Assembly (NCBI GenBank): GCA_914767715.1
Contig: OU612068.1
Coordinates: 5,766,001 to 5,830,000, forward strand
DNA length: 64,000 nt
Source: Membranipora membranacea
Lineage: Eukaryota; Bryozoa; Gymnolaemata; Cheilostomatida; Membraniporidae
Direction: 5' to 3'
Shown: positions 26,101-41,918 of the stretch, piece by piece
Layout of the letters: each line of letters begins with the position of its first letter
Position numbering within the stretch: the stretch's first letter is position 1
Notes under the pieces: generated by a model
Told to the model about the DNA's origin: nothing
The model's database searches: none
What the model saw: the letters and a program-made list of their open reading frames with translations, nothing else
Translations under genes and position numbers: made by a program

Positions 26101-28981
26101 CATACACCATTACATCTACATATTTTCTCGCAGGTTTCATCGTGTCAGAATTTATTACACGAGGAGATTTTACAACTTCACATAAAGCTGTTTGAATCTG
26201 GACATGAGGAAGTGGATGTCTTAGTACAGGTTTGTGTTACTGTTAACGCCCTCCTTTATATTTCACGGGATATTTTTGTACAGACTATCACTTTTTCACT
26301 TTATTTTATGTTCGATGTATAAAAGTTGTCTTCTCATATGATTATATTTTATATCCCTAATCTTTTCTGCACTCAAGTTTTGTTTTCGTCATTTCAAGAT
26401 TCAGGATACTGAGTCGTAGTTATGCAATTTATTAGCAAACCGTTATGGGATTACTCATGGGATATTGACTGATCTGGATGCCGGACTTATTCTCCATCTT
26501 TTTTTCTGCTTAACTGCATTCAGGCTTACGTTTGTTTACTGATTTTTGATGCTATCCTCTCTTCTTAACAGTTAGATTTGAAAAAGACGATATTAGACAG
26601 GATGGTACACTTGGTTAGCCGAGGTTATGTTATACCAGTGTGCAGTTATATTAAATCATGCTTCCAAAAACAATCATGTGATATCTCACTCATCAGACAT
26701 TTCGTTACTGAGGTAAGTACCAAATTAAAATATGAGCAACATGAGACACTGAGGTAGGTACGAGTTTGAGATAAAGATGAGGTTTTCACATAGACTGAAT
26801 AATAAACTTGTTATTAAGTCTATGGGTTTTTATACATGGTTATAGATGTTGTATAACATCAAGATTATTTTAAACATTGGCCTTGTCCCTTTGTTAAACT
26901 CCTGCAATATTATCAGCCTTCAGCGATTGAGGGTAGAATTCTGTCAGACGGCTCAGCTGTTTTAACTCACAAAATCAGAATTGCTCACATTTATTTTTGA
27001 AGGTCATTACTATATAAGTCGCGTAGATCTTATGTCTGTTTTGCTCAAAAATACCAGTTGTATTTGTATTTGTATTTGTATTTGATTTTAAATTTGGAGA
27101 AGCCCTAGCAATCATTGCTGACTGTTGCATGAATGATGCGATCATGATTAATAATCTCTACTTCTGTTGATAAGGTGATGGATGTGATAGCCCCTCCATA
27201 CAGTCAGGAGTTTGTAGACATCATGTATCCTCTGATAAATAGTGAAGATATCACTGGTAGCCTGAGAAACGACCAGCAATCGGATCCTGCATCAGCATTC
27301 CTTAGTAAGTAGTGTTAACTGCTTTTGATGTTTTTCGCTGCAGTAAATTCTTGCAGAAAACTCCGAACATGCGTTTCTCTGCACCACAGGGACTACACAA
27401 CAAAAAAAGATATTTAACCTCCATACCTTTCACATCAGTCGACAATAGATATTCAGGTGCAGGGGACCAGATTTGCAGATAAAATCAGTGCCCACAGTGC
27501 AAAGATAACAAGCCCAGTCAATGAGTGTGCACGCGCAAAGTGTGTGTCTTAATTTTCTTTGCAAGGTTCCAGGCCCAATTTGTGTAAACGGGTTGGGTTG
27601 TTGGAAAGGGTTTCTTTTCGACCTCGATATGTTTGGTGCCTCCACTATGTGCTTAACTCCCTCGTAGCCATTTTCAACTTTTCAACATTCAACTCAAGTT
27701 TTTCAGTACCCAGCACAGGACAATTTAGATTGAAGAAGAAATTTATCCTACCATCTAAATTTTATTCGTCCACTTCAGGGCTGGCACAGTACAATTGCAC
27801 CCAAAAAAATTAGTTCATTAATTGCAACTGCGTAGTTGCAAAAATTCAACGAAATAGTTGTGTGTCATATTCTGCTGTAACAATTAACCTCGTGAATCAG
27901 TCATAATCGATCTTACAACAACAAGTACCTTCCGGCATTAGAGATCTTTGTCACTGAAAGCCACGCTTCGCGGGCCTAAAGCACTGATGTACTAAGTGAT
28001 AGTAAAAAATTATAGTCACTAATGTTCTAGTGCTGACAAAAGTTTATTCCGGCAGCGAAAGGTATTGTTTGTTGTAGGTCCAGGACCCAGAATTATAGTT
28101 ACAATGTTTGACGTCTGCGGTTCATGTTTGATTGGTGAATGATGGTTTAATGGGGCAGATAGTAATAGTTTTATGACCCCATGTGGCCGCAGAAATGGTT
28201 TGGTAAGGGGCTATTATATAATAATTTAGGTGACACCCCAATGCTAAGAGAAATCTGCATTCTCACAATAATTACTTTTGGCAAAAATATCTGAGAAAAT
28301 ATTGGTAATTACGCTATTACTGCAGGGGGCATTACTTTTATCTGTGAAAAGTCTTGCATGAGGCGGGAACTTTTTTTGTTTGTTTCTTTACATTAACCAC
28401 TGAGATAAACAAATGCTGCCTCAATAACAGTTCTTCATGCACATTAACAGATCGTTACGAGATTTATCGATGGGATCTTGGTTCAACACAAATCTGAGTC
28501 AAAGCGTTGCTTGATACATTATTCACAATGTATGGTTGAGTTGCATACATTGTCTTAGTAACAATATTATGGTTGGCAATTCAGCTTACCAGAATATTAG
28601 ATTTCCATCTTCAGCTCTCTCATTAGACGGAAGAAACACAGGTTTTGAAGTTTGTCTATTGCCATATCTTATTGCCATATCTCCATGTTATAATGTCAAT
28701 CGTATTGAATAGCTATACATTGGTGGTACTTTTTTGTATATATGGAGCACCAATTTCACCGACATCTTGAGAAGATCATACAAATTGACCTGACAAAATG
28801 CTCTGTGTCACAGTTCATGTAGAACCTAAATGCTCCCACTGACACATATAGATCGTGCAGGTTTCCGGTGTGGGCCAAATTCAAACAAATGGCTTAACCT
28901 GTTAATTGCTTCAAATATGCTTATGCTTATAATTTCACAGATCACTGCAAAGATAATTTCGAAGTTCAAGGATCATCATGA
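20128..28981 (+). CDS. NELFCD: Negative elongation factor C/D (TH1-like)
   Basis: Subunit of the nuclear NELF complex that holds RNA polymerase II at promoter-proximal pause sites; in the family this subunit links NELF-A to NELF-B. Fifteen exons: 20128-20166, 20684-20802, 21127-21236, 21670-21776, 22028-22135, 22492-22644, 23110-23240, 23486-23673, 24376-24488, 24920-25056, 25354-25468, 26134-26229, 26572-26712, 27175-27304, 28941-28981. All junctions are GT-AG and in phase, giving 575 aa (human 581-590). The match runs end to end: acidic N terminus, [105 protein letters not shown], and a short tail [13 protein letters not shown]. An in-frame ATG at 20017 would add 37 residues unlike the family, so the ATG at 20128 was chosen. 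Confidence 0.96.
20370..20424. repeat. Perfect inverted repeat, CAATGAACTAAA family
   Basis: Arms 20370-20387 and 20407-20424 are 18 nt, perfectly complementary (ACCAATGAACTAAACCTC and its reverse complement), with a 19-nt spacer. It lies in the first NELFCD intron. A shorter copy with the same arms is at 39914-39941. Confidence 0.8.
26014..26085 (+). tRNA. tRNA-Cys (anticodon GCA)
   Basis: 72-nt intronless cloverleaf. Acceptor GGGGATA pairs with TGTCCCC (one G-T pair) and is followed by discriminator T. The D arm is GCTC..GAGC, with A box TAGCTCAGTGGTAGAGC. The anticodon stem is ATCGG/CCGAT with loop CTGCAGT, so the anticodon is GCA at 26046-26048. The T arm CTGGGTTCAACTCCCAG contains the B box. 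A TTTT run (26087-26090) serves as the pol III terminator. The gene lies on the sense strand inside the NELFCD intron between 25468 and 26134. Confidence 0.96.
26789..26824. repeat. Inverted repeat, CATAGACTTAATA family
   Basis: Arms 26789-26802 (CATAGACTGAATAA) and 26811-26824 (TTATTAAGTCTATG) pair with one mismatch around an 8-nt spacer, in a NELFCD intron. Same arms as at 1697-1733 and 32670-32689. Confidence 0.6.
27061..27084. repeat. (TATTTG)4 microsatellite
   Basis: Four perfect copies of TATTTG in the second-to-last region of the NELFCD gene (intron after exon 13). Confidence 0.9.
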
Positions 28982-29808
28982 GTAAGTCTATCCAAGATTA
29001 CGATGTATGGTGAGCAACACTAGCTATTCTGTGTCTTACGGAGTTACTGGACACGTTTGTGGAGATCAGTGTATATTTTTTTAATTCTGATTGATCCCTT
29101 CATTGAGGAGGTGGAGAGCTTTTGAACTTCTTGGCGCCGCACTTAGACTGACAACATCAGCGGGAAGGACTCAACTGTTGAGCAGGGAGTCAAATAAGCA
29201 TGTACATTTGATTGTATGTCGGTGGAGTAAAATTTTTCACTCTTATTCCAATTGAAAGTCAGTGACCTGCAAGTTATCTAATAGTAATAGTGATATTAGA
29301 ATTGACTCCTCTTTACATAAAATAAGACAACTCCAATGCTTAACTTATTTGGTGCAGCAATCAGCAATGATGTCCCTAACTCTTTGTCTGCCAAAAATTA
29401 ATATCAGTCATATCAGTAGATAAGCAGTTGTCAGTGACCAACCGCAGTGTTGTACCATTCATCATTAACTGGGAGCTTTTTTGTACATCTGAAGTGTATA
29501 TATAATGTTGCGTTATTTCGATAGTTTCCTTGTACAAAAGGTCCTACAGTAACTTATGCATCAATTTCATTAGTGATTAATATTTTCTCGGATAATAATT
29601 GTATATTTTATTTTATTTGTATATACATATATGGTGGGTATGGAAATCAATTGGAAGTTTAGTTTATTTGTATACATAGCGTAGCGGACTCGGAATGGAT
29701 ATTATTGTGAAGCAACGGTAGCTGGATGGATGACAATATTTAATTTCAGGCATTGCATCAAATGATTGAAGCAGGATTTTTTTAAATATCAAAATTTATG
29801 AGATAAGA

Positions 29809-29814
29809 AATAAA
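29809..29814 (+). promoter_or_regulatory. Candidate poly(A) signal of NELFCD
   Basis: First clear plus-strand AATAAA after the NELFCD stop, about 830 nt downstream. Confidence 0.35.
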
Positions 29815-30065
29815 ATCATTAATTGCCTTTTCTGATCTGCTAATAAACCTTTTCGAACAGCTAGAAATATTTTAGCTCATAAATGTATGGGTTTGGTGAA
29901 ATCAAAATAATTGTAAGTAATAGCAAGTAGCAATAGAAATACAACTACTCATAAGGAACATCTTTCGCAGCAAGGTTTCCATAACTTGCTTGGTACTTGT
30001 CAACGTGATCACCGCTTCATAGGGTTTAAGACCTTGGTAATGTGGCACTCCCATTAGTCCGTATT

Positions 30066-30545
30066 TCAGTCCAATATCAGGAAACCGGGCATACCAAGGT
30101 AGGGCATGGGATGGCTAGACGGGGGACAGAGAAGAAGGTCCTTGGGGTCTAGGTTATCCCATGCTTTACTGGTCCACACAAAGCAGGTCGCCATGTGAGC
30201 ATTGGTCTTGTGATGCTCAACTTTGTATTGAAGGCCATGTCGGCAAGTACTCTTTCGGCAGTCTGATGGTGGTGTGTACTGTACTATTGGTGTCTTTATC
30301 TCTTGGTAGTGCATGGCCCTAAACAGGCCAATGCGTCTTCATTGTCGTCGGTCTTCATGAGGTTCCCAGTCTAGTCTTTGAAGCACACCTGTAGTTGAGG
30401 CTGTGCTGATGCGTTGTATATTGAGCTGATGCGTTGTATATTGAATACCATGAGAGCAGATCGTCTGTACAGCCTCAATCCGGGTGGCGAGAGTCTAAGG
30501 AAAGCGGTCCCAAGAGCACAAGGCATACTAGCGTACTAGCTGAAA
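30066..30545 (-). mobile_element. Decayed LINE reverse-transcriptase C-terminal region
   Basis: Minus-strand translation follows the end of a non-LTR retrotransposon polymerase: YALCSWDRF (compare EYASSVWDP), TRIEAVQ (LE.VQRRA), ISTASTTGVLQRLDWEPHED (SVT.ML..LGW..LE), RIGLFRAMHY (RL.LFYKI), CRHGLQYKVEHHKTNAHMAT (TRHS.QY..P..RT), and FVWTSKAWDNLDP (FF.RT...WN.LP). In-frame stop codons and a 20-bp tandem duplication show it is dead. No intact ends or target duplications were seen. Confidence 0.7.
30405..30444. repeat. 20-bp perfect tandem duplication
   Basis: GCTGATGCGTTGTATATTGA occurs twice head to tail at 30405-30424 and 30425-30444, inside the LINE fragment. Confidence 0.9.
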
Positions 30546-31672
30546 GATTAAATCTAGGCGAGCTGCATACCAAGTAGCTTCACTTCGTGTTTTCTCTTAG
30601 TAACATATAGAGGTATCCTGAGTTGTAAAGTCAGCAAGGTCAGATGGGTTCAAATCATATACATTTGACCAACCGGTCGAGTTGGTCATAGATATTAGTA
30701 TTCTCAGTGCACCAAATCGCCTGTGCACCATATCATACCTGACAAGTCTCCCTTTTTGGTAGGGAGGCTCCCAGTTTTTAGGGTCTTTTTCCACCCCCTC
30801 CCTATCTCCCTTTTTTCAGCTTCCTTTACACAGAACATTTTTTAAGCTTCTTTTTTCAAGGGAAACTGTGTTTTCCTACCTAAACAGTGCATATACCTGC
30901 TTATTACCATTACTGCTTGTATGTAAAGTAAGGTAAAATGACGCAATTAATAATATGAAAGCTCAATTTTTGTTTTGAGATATGACAAACACGGGGTAAA
31001 TTGCAACAGCACTGCGGGACGCGGATTGGTATTCCAGGTTGGGAGCTTGTCTGTGGAGACCTCCTGATTTTTGGGTGTACCAACTTGTCATGTATGCACC
31101 ATATCGCCAAGACCAAGAAAGGATAGAGTGCCACCTACAACTTACTTCTATTGTTATGCATATAGTTGTGCAATGAAAAATTAATTACATTGCGTAATGT
31201 ATTTGGGACCTTTGAGTTTGAGGATGTTGCAGAGCTGGTTGAGATTACATCAAATAATAGATTTTTTATTACTGATTTATTCACTCTGCGCATACCAGAG
31301 TTGTTCTCTCCTACTGTCAATGTTTTTGAAAGAAGAGGAAGCAAAGTGATTCATTGTTTTGGTTGAGGAAGGGGAACTTGCCAAGCACCAGCTAAAAATC
31401 AGGAGGACTTATTATATTATTGCTGTATTATAGAGTAGAGATCTATAATAGTCATATATCATATGAGTGAGCTGATCCACCCACATACCTCTGCTGTCTC
31501 ACTCCATATCAAGGAAAGGGGTGGATCATTTTAGTGGAAGTGACCCAAAATCTCACATCAACTGTGTTGGTCAGTGTCAATCAAGACTGAGTGCTGGTGT
31601 GTTACTATCAGGACAATTTGACTTAAGTCCAGTAGCTCCTTAGCCTGTTAACTTCAAACCACTGAAAATCAT

Positions 31673-34489
31673 ATGAAGATGGAATACTTGTGCAATATAC
31701 TCACTCTTTCTATTATCTTAGGTAAGACTGACCAACTCCTTGGACCAACAAAGGGCATGGTGTATAAAGTGTATAAAGCCCGGCCCCTTGGACCAACCAT
31801 TCATTCCTCCATGGTTACACATTGATTAGCTGTTTTACTACAAACATTGTATATTCTTCAGGATAATTGACAGAGCTGGTGTATTCATTGTGAAACAGTA
31901 ATGCTGAATATATATATGGTGTTGTATTGTAAACAACCCAATGGCCTTTCTGCTCTGTATGATATGTTACAATGACAATCACCTCATTACACTACAACCT
32001 GTCATTTTCTTGTAGCGTTGATTCTGAAAGACGTTGCTGCAGTATGTAACAATGTAACGACTTGGGACCCCATCCCTGAGGATCAATATGACAGGTAAGA
32101 ACCTGCTATTCATTATTCAGCAATCAGTCTTGCTCGGACCAGAGAGAATTCTCCTTGCTCTAACACGTCATTCATACTTACGTAGAAACCGATGCCACAC
32201 ATGAACGAAATAGAATCATTGTCACCAGTATATATTTAGTACCGGGCTCATAGACATTATTAGGCGATTCAGGCTGTTGCATTTCCCTTTCCCAAGTACC
32301 TGAACTGCTCTTTTGTCTCTCTCAAGTATCCCAACACCCCCTTCTCAATAGACAAACATCTATGTGAATGCAGTGAAGTTTACATACCTGAAATGGTATT
32401 TTTAGTTTTACCTTGTCGTTGTCGTGTCAATTTTGGTCTTATATTACATAACTAATTTTATCGGTATACAGGTTGTAGGTGACTTGATATATTGTGTGAG
32501 TAGTAGATCATCATATCCTTAACAATCAAAATTCAATGTCTCAGACGCCTACCCCAAGGACCTCCATTTGAGTATTAGCACACAAACAGGTGCTTGGGTC
32601 AGAAACAGCTTTGCACTGACCATTTGACATTTACACTAACCATTTTTTATGCTTCTGTGCTCATACCATAGACTTAATATATTAAGTCTTAGGCTCATGC
32701 TAATATGAGATACATAGCTCTGGTTTTTTTTCTGAGCCTCTCGCATTCTTATATGCGGCTGTATTCACCTGAAAAATTTAATTTAAATGATAATTACAAA
32801 TTCATCATTCTATATCGGATAGATGGTCAGAATGGGGACTCTGAACCTCTGAACCTAACCTCATACCTCACGTGGTAGCAGATATACCCTGGTACTCCTC
32901 GGCATGCACCAATGTTCCTGATGTTCCTCATATCCTACAATGTCGCACAAACTTAAGGTGCACTGAATCTTATGTTAGCTGTTAGTTGTCTATCCACACA
33001 TCCAGTTTTTCTCACTGCCTGCTGGAAGGGTTCGGTCTAAAGTTGGTACCTCAGTTCGAGTCCTGGCTGTATGATTTCGGGTCTCGGGTTTGTTAGGCCT
33101 TGATCACACCACTTGTATATATTATCTCATTATTACAGAGACTATTCCAGTATAAACATGGCGAATGCTCGCCCGCTAGGATTCAAAGTGGGTAGGTATA
33201 TATATAATGATCAAGAGAGTATATGTGTCAAGGTGGAAAATACTGAAGGTAGAAAAGTGGAAGTAAAATTCGAGACAGAGCCCGCTTCTGTATTATGTGT
33301 GAGAAGCACGACAGGAGTAGAGAACGAACAATTCTGCATAGCGGTAAGTGTACCCGCCTGGCTTAGCCCTAGGATATAGTCTAATTTGATCAAATCTCTT
33401 CCTCTGCATCTGGAAGCAGCCTCTACTTGTACACCTCAGGCTAGATCTTAATATAACTCCATATTGCTAACGGCTACGGATTTATTAATAAATGATTAGT
33501 ATCCCTCTTAGTTGTCTTCTCTCTGTGTATATGAGATCATACAGATACACTCTCTGTATGATTTAAAGACTGTAAAATTATTTTGGAAACTTAGCTGATC
33601 TTGACCAAACCTCAAATTTATTGTCGGCTAGTCTGTTACTCAAACCTAGACAGAAAATTAGTAACAAGCAATTAGTAATGAAATGATCATTTTGTGTGTT
33701 TCCTGTAGGATAAACAAGGGAAAATGTGTGAGGATTTCCAGGCAGGGGGTGATGGCTCCACTATATTTGAGTTTTTCTGCAATGGTCAATGTGCTGAGGC
33801 GGATGTGACATTCTGGTATAGGTAGGTTTTACGTCCAGTTGTCTCCCGACTGACATTAAACATGTGTCTATTTGATGAAAGGGGTTTTCACCAAATGGAT
33901 AGTCAATTTGAATACATTTTGGGAGTCAACAACAGGATAACTGAGTTTGTATTTCATCTGTCACTGACATAATTCGGTTCATTGGTCACCACAACTTCAG
34001 AGTCATAGTGTACACATATTGGATACATAGTGTATGTATCACTGGTGTTGTGACCATTATTATGGGTGCTTCTTCTGTGGCATGCATGACTCACACACCC
34101 ATGAATAACCAAAGTTGTAAACAAATCTGTAACATTACCGTGCTCATTGATAGTAGAAAGAAAGGAGATAGAATAAAAAGATAGGATAAGATAAAGAAAG
34201 ATAAACAGCCCCAAAATCAGAATGAGAGTACATGATTAGTTATTGTCTCCTCTTTTTATCCTCATTTTCTTCTGTGTTTCTCAGGTTCACAGTATGCCCA
34301 TATACAAACTCAAATGACTGTGAGATGTGGTGCTTTAACAGAGATGATGAGTATCCCGGTGGTCTATTCACTGTACCCTTCATGACCACAGAACCACCTG
34401 CGCCACCAATCAGTGCAGGCTCTAAGCTTGGTACAATGTTATACTTTCACATCGCAGCATTGACCTCCCTAAAATACAATCTTGTATAG
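31673..34489 (+). CDS. Cysteine-rich secreted protein, probably GPI-anchored
   Basis: Family not recognised. Five exons: 31673-31721, 32016-32094, 33139-33343, 33709-33821 and 34285-34489, with clean GT-AG borders and matching phases; 216 aa. The N terminus (MKMEYLCNILTLSIILALIL, running through KDVAAV) is a signal peptide spanning the first junction. The body has about eleven cysteines, several in pairs (FFCNGQC, TVCPY, DCEMWCFN), and potential N-glycosylation at NVT. The C terminus has a Pro/Thr-rich spacer (TTEPPAPPISAGS) and then a hydrophobic end, LGTMLYFHIAALTSLKYNLV. That is the layout of a GPI-attachment signal with the cleavage site near SAGS, although a short membrane anchor is also possible. 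Only signal and tail are read directly; the cell-surface location is inferred. Confidence 0.75.
32670..32689. repeat. Perfect 20-bp palindrome, CATAGACTTAATA family
   Basis: AGACTTAATATATTAAGTCT is a perfect palindrome in an intron of the Cys-rich gene. Preceded by CCAT, it matches the arms of the repeats at 1697 and 26789 with the spacer removed. Confidence 0.75.
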
Positions 34490-35299
34490 TATGGGATTAT
34501 TACTACCGGTATATGTTTTGGTGCCAAAACAACTATGCATATGCCATGTGATCAAATTGTGACTCATCTTATAATTTTTATATTCTTGTATCGGTATCAT
34601 TTTTCCTGGTATTGCAAATGGACAAGCTGATGTGAAAGTGTGGATACACACAAGCTTTGCCTAACATTCCTGGCTGCAGTTGTTTCAATCTAAATCTATT
34701 TTAACCTTTCATTATTCTGTTCAGGTACTTTCTATATATTCAGCATTTTTTTATATTGTCATCTAATGATGGGCTTGACACGATAGAATTATATTCCAGG
34801 TTTATCATTCTAATTTTCTACTTCATGTGTTTCCCACCTAATCCCTGGGACCCCAATGTTTTGTTTTTCTTTTTAAAAACAAACACAACAAAATAGGGGC
34901 CTCCGAGAAAAGGTGATGTGTTTCCCATAGAAAAATTATTACCAGTAATATAATTTTCCTGGTATTTCTCTTTACAATGCTCAATTATCTTTTTGATGTT
35001 TTACACGATCATCGGTGCAGTGCCCAACTACTTGAATTTATTAATTTTATCTCCACTTGTTTCATATCAACCTTAAAAGCACTAATTATAATTTCTTTTA
35101 CCAATTAATGAATTATTATTAAGAACTTTAGTGTGTTTTGTTGATCGGAAAAAGAAAAATTTAATGCTATTGACATTACATAAACATTTACCTTAAATCT
35201 CATTTATAAGTCTCATCATTAGTAGTCTTCCCTTGATAGATGAATAAGCTGTTTGGTGCTCTACTCATGTTAGCTTCTCCCGTCTTTTGAATTTCTAAG

Positions 35300-35630
35300 T
35301 ATTTTCTGTTTCGCCCTGGTTGCCTTGCCTCTGAGATAGATAGACATGTGGTTGTTGCAAAGTCTTGCACCCATTTTACAATTTATTCAGGTTTATATAT
35401 GTCTTTGCATCTTCGGTATTGCTATACTCACATTTTCATATGATGTTAAAAGCTGTACTAAAGTCCATGAATAATGCCCTGTCATAGTTTGTGTTTGGCT
35501 TCAATAATACTGTGTGTGATGTTCCTGATGAGTGGCCACTAAGCTGCATCTTGAGTTGACTCACTACTTGTTTTACAATGATAGGTAAATCGTAAGGCTT
35601 ATTTTTGCGATAATGTGTCTTTACTTTCAC
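35300..35630 (-). mobile_element. Decayed LINE reverse-transcriptase core fragment
   Basis: Minus-strand translation contains HYRKNKPYD (compare YRKNRSTxD), then YDRALFMDFSTAFN, which matches the first catalytic-Asp motif of non-LTR polymerases (hhhDFSxAFN). After a frame break comes IVKWVQDFATTT (compare LVRWIxDFLTNR). The reading frame is broken by stops soon after the Asp motif. The element is not intact. Confidence 0.65.
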
Positions 35631-35837
35631 AGGTGCTTATACAGGGTTGAGATGTTTTATCATTAATAATCGCCTCCAAGTATCTGTATCAAACTCTAAT
35701 TTGTGATTTACTGCTGTGGGCCTGCTGTGTCCCATGTGCTCCCTCGGTGGAAGACCTCATTGATTCCTGATGTATATAAACATTATATAATGTATATTAT
35801 ACTTATACATACAATATATATGTTGTATATGTTGATG

Positions 35838-35863
35838 CAGGGAGGGTGGTCCCACCCTCCCTG
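35838..35863. repeat. Perfect hairpin, CAGGGAGGGTGG family
   Basis: Arms CAGGGAGGGTGG (35838-35849) and CCACCCTCCCTG (35852-35863) with a 2-nt spacer. It sits just after a TA-rich stretch in intergenic DNA. Same core as at 5658 and 47649. Confidence 0.8.
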
Positions 35864-36101
35864 GTTGATGTGTGCAAAGGTCCATGGTAGAAAGGAGTTA
35901 TCATTTACCATTGAAGAGGGGGTAACTCCTCTATAAAATCCTAAATGATGTCCAAAGGATTCCTTTATACTCATCAACAGAGATCATTGGTCATGGGATG
36001 TGGTCACATGATCACACTTTCTTCTACAAATCTACAAATCAAAACATAATCAGCCCATTTCTACTCAGTCATTCAACCAGGAAGGAGTAAAAAACTGAAA
36101 G

Positions 36102-41061
<4,960 letters not shown>

Positions 41062-41458
41062 AGTTATTTTAACCTGATTGTAACCTTAATGAATGATACC
41101 TAAAGATTTTGTTCAGATTTTACGCATTGGATCTGCCAAATGCCTCATCTCAAAGATCTGCTACTATACCAGCATAGCTAGTTGCTGTTTCCACTGATTT
41201 CTATAAACTATTTTACTAATTTTCTTGTCAAGCATCTCAGCTGCGAAAATATAATTATTAGAGATTTTGTTATGAAAACCCACCTAGGTTCTACTTTTGG
41301 CTCAAACTTAAATCATACTTCATATTTCATTCTCTATTTTGTATTTTCACATGACAAGGAAACGCCATCACAGACCGACAACCTGTGATAGTGTTACATG
41401 GAAATGTGCTAATATTTGTTCTATGATGCTTAACATCTCAACCATATTTTCACTTCAA

Positions 41459-41464
41459 AATAAA
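41459..41464 (+). promoter_or_regulatory. Poly(A) signal for the proximal cathepsin D-like isoform
   Basis: AATAAA about 400 nt after the stop of the proximal terminal exon and about 40 nt before the distal terminal exon. Confidence 0.6.
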
Positions 41465-41497
41465 GACTTCATTTTATTACTTTTGAATTTCGTATAA

Positions 41498-41674
<177 letters not shown>

Positions 41675-41755
41675 ATGACAGAGATGAAGTTGTTAACTTA
41701 GTCATAAATTGGTCTTGTAAACGATTTTACTGTCAACTGTTATTCACTATTTCAC

Positions 41756-41761
41756 AATAAA
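41756..41761 (+). promoter_or_regulatory. Poly(A) signal for the distal cathepsin D-like isoform
   Basis: AATAAA 82 nt after the distal stop codon. Confidence 0.65.
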
Positions 41762-41805
41762 ATGATCCTTATGTCAGTAGATTTTAGTTTATACCATGCT
41801 TTTGT

Positions 41806-41811
41806 TTTATT
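41806..41811 (-). promoter_or_regulatory. Poly(A) signal of the first EMI-like gene
   Basis: Minus-strand AATAAA 108 nt after the stop at 41919. It lies about 50 bp from the opposing protease signal, so the two 3' ends abut or overlap. Confidence 0.55.
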
Positions 41812-41918
41812 ATGAGACATCTTTCATACTACTAATAACTTCTGTTAAAAGATGATGAATAAAAACATCCAATATAAACTTAACAAGATATGTTGTTTTA
41901 TCAGATGTTTCTAAGTGT

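Larger units (their letters stand above)
28982..31672. other. Intergenic: NELFCD 3' UTR, LINE fragment, Cys-rich gene upstream region
   Basis: No coding exon recognised. The NELFCD 3' UTR may run to an AATAAA at 29809-29814. A decayed LINE polymerase fragment occupies about 30066-30545. The open stretches at 30597-30794 and 31135-31366 match nothing I know and are taken as chance. Confidence 0.55.
34490..36101. other. Intergenic: LINE fragment and hairpin
   Basis: No gene seen. It contains a minus-strand LINE polymerase remnant (about 35300-35630), a TA-rich stretch (35775-35830), a perfect hairpin (35838-35863), and the promoter of the cathepsin D-like gene just before 36102. Confidence 0.55.

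Noticed and set aside
31135-31366. Overlapping 66-69-codon frames on both strands
   Set aside because: No family features, no splice partners; treated as chance.
32995-33070. tRNA-like B box GTTCGAGTCC
   Set aside because: No A box, no acceptor pairing and no proper T stem around it.
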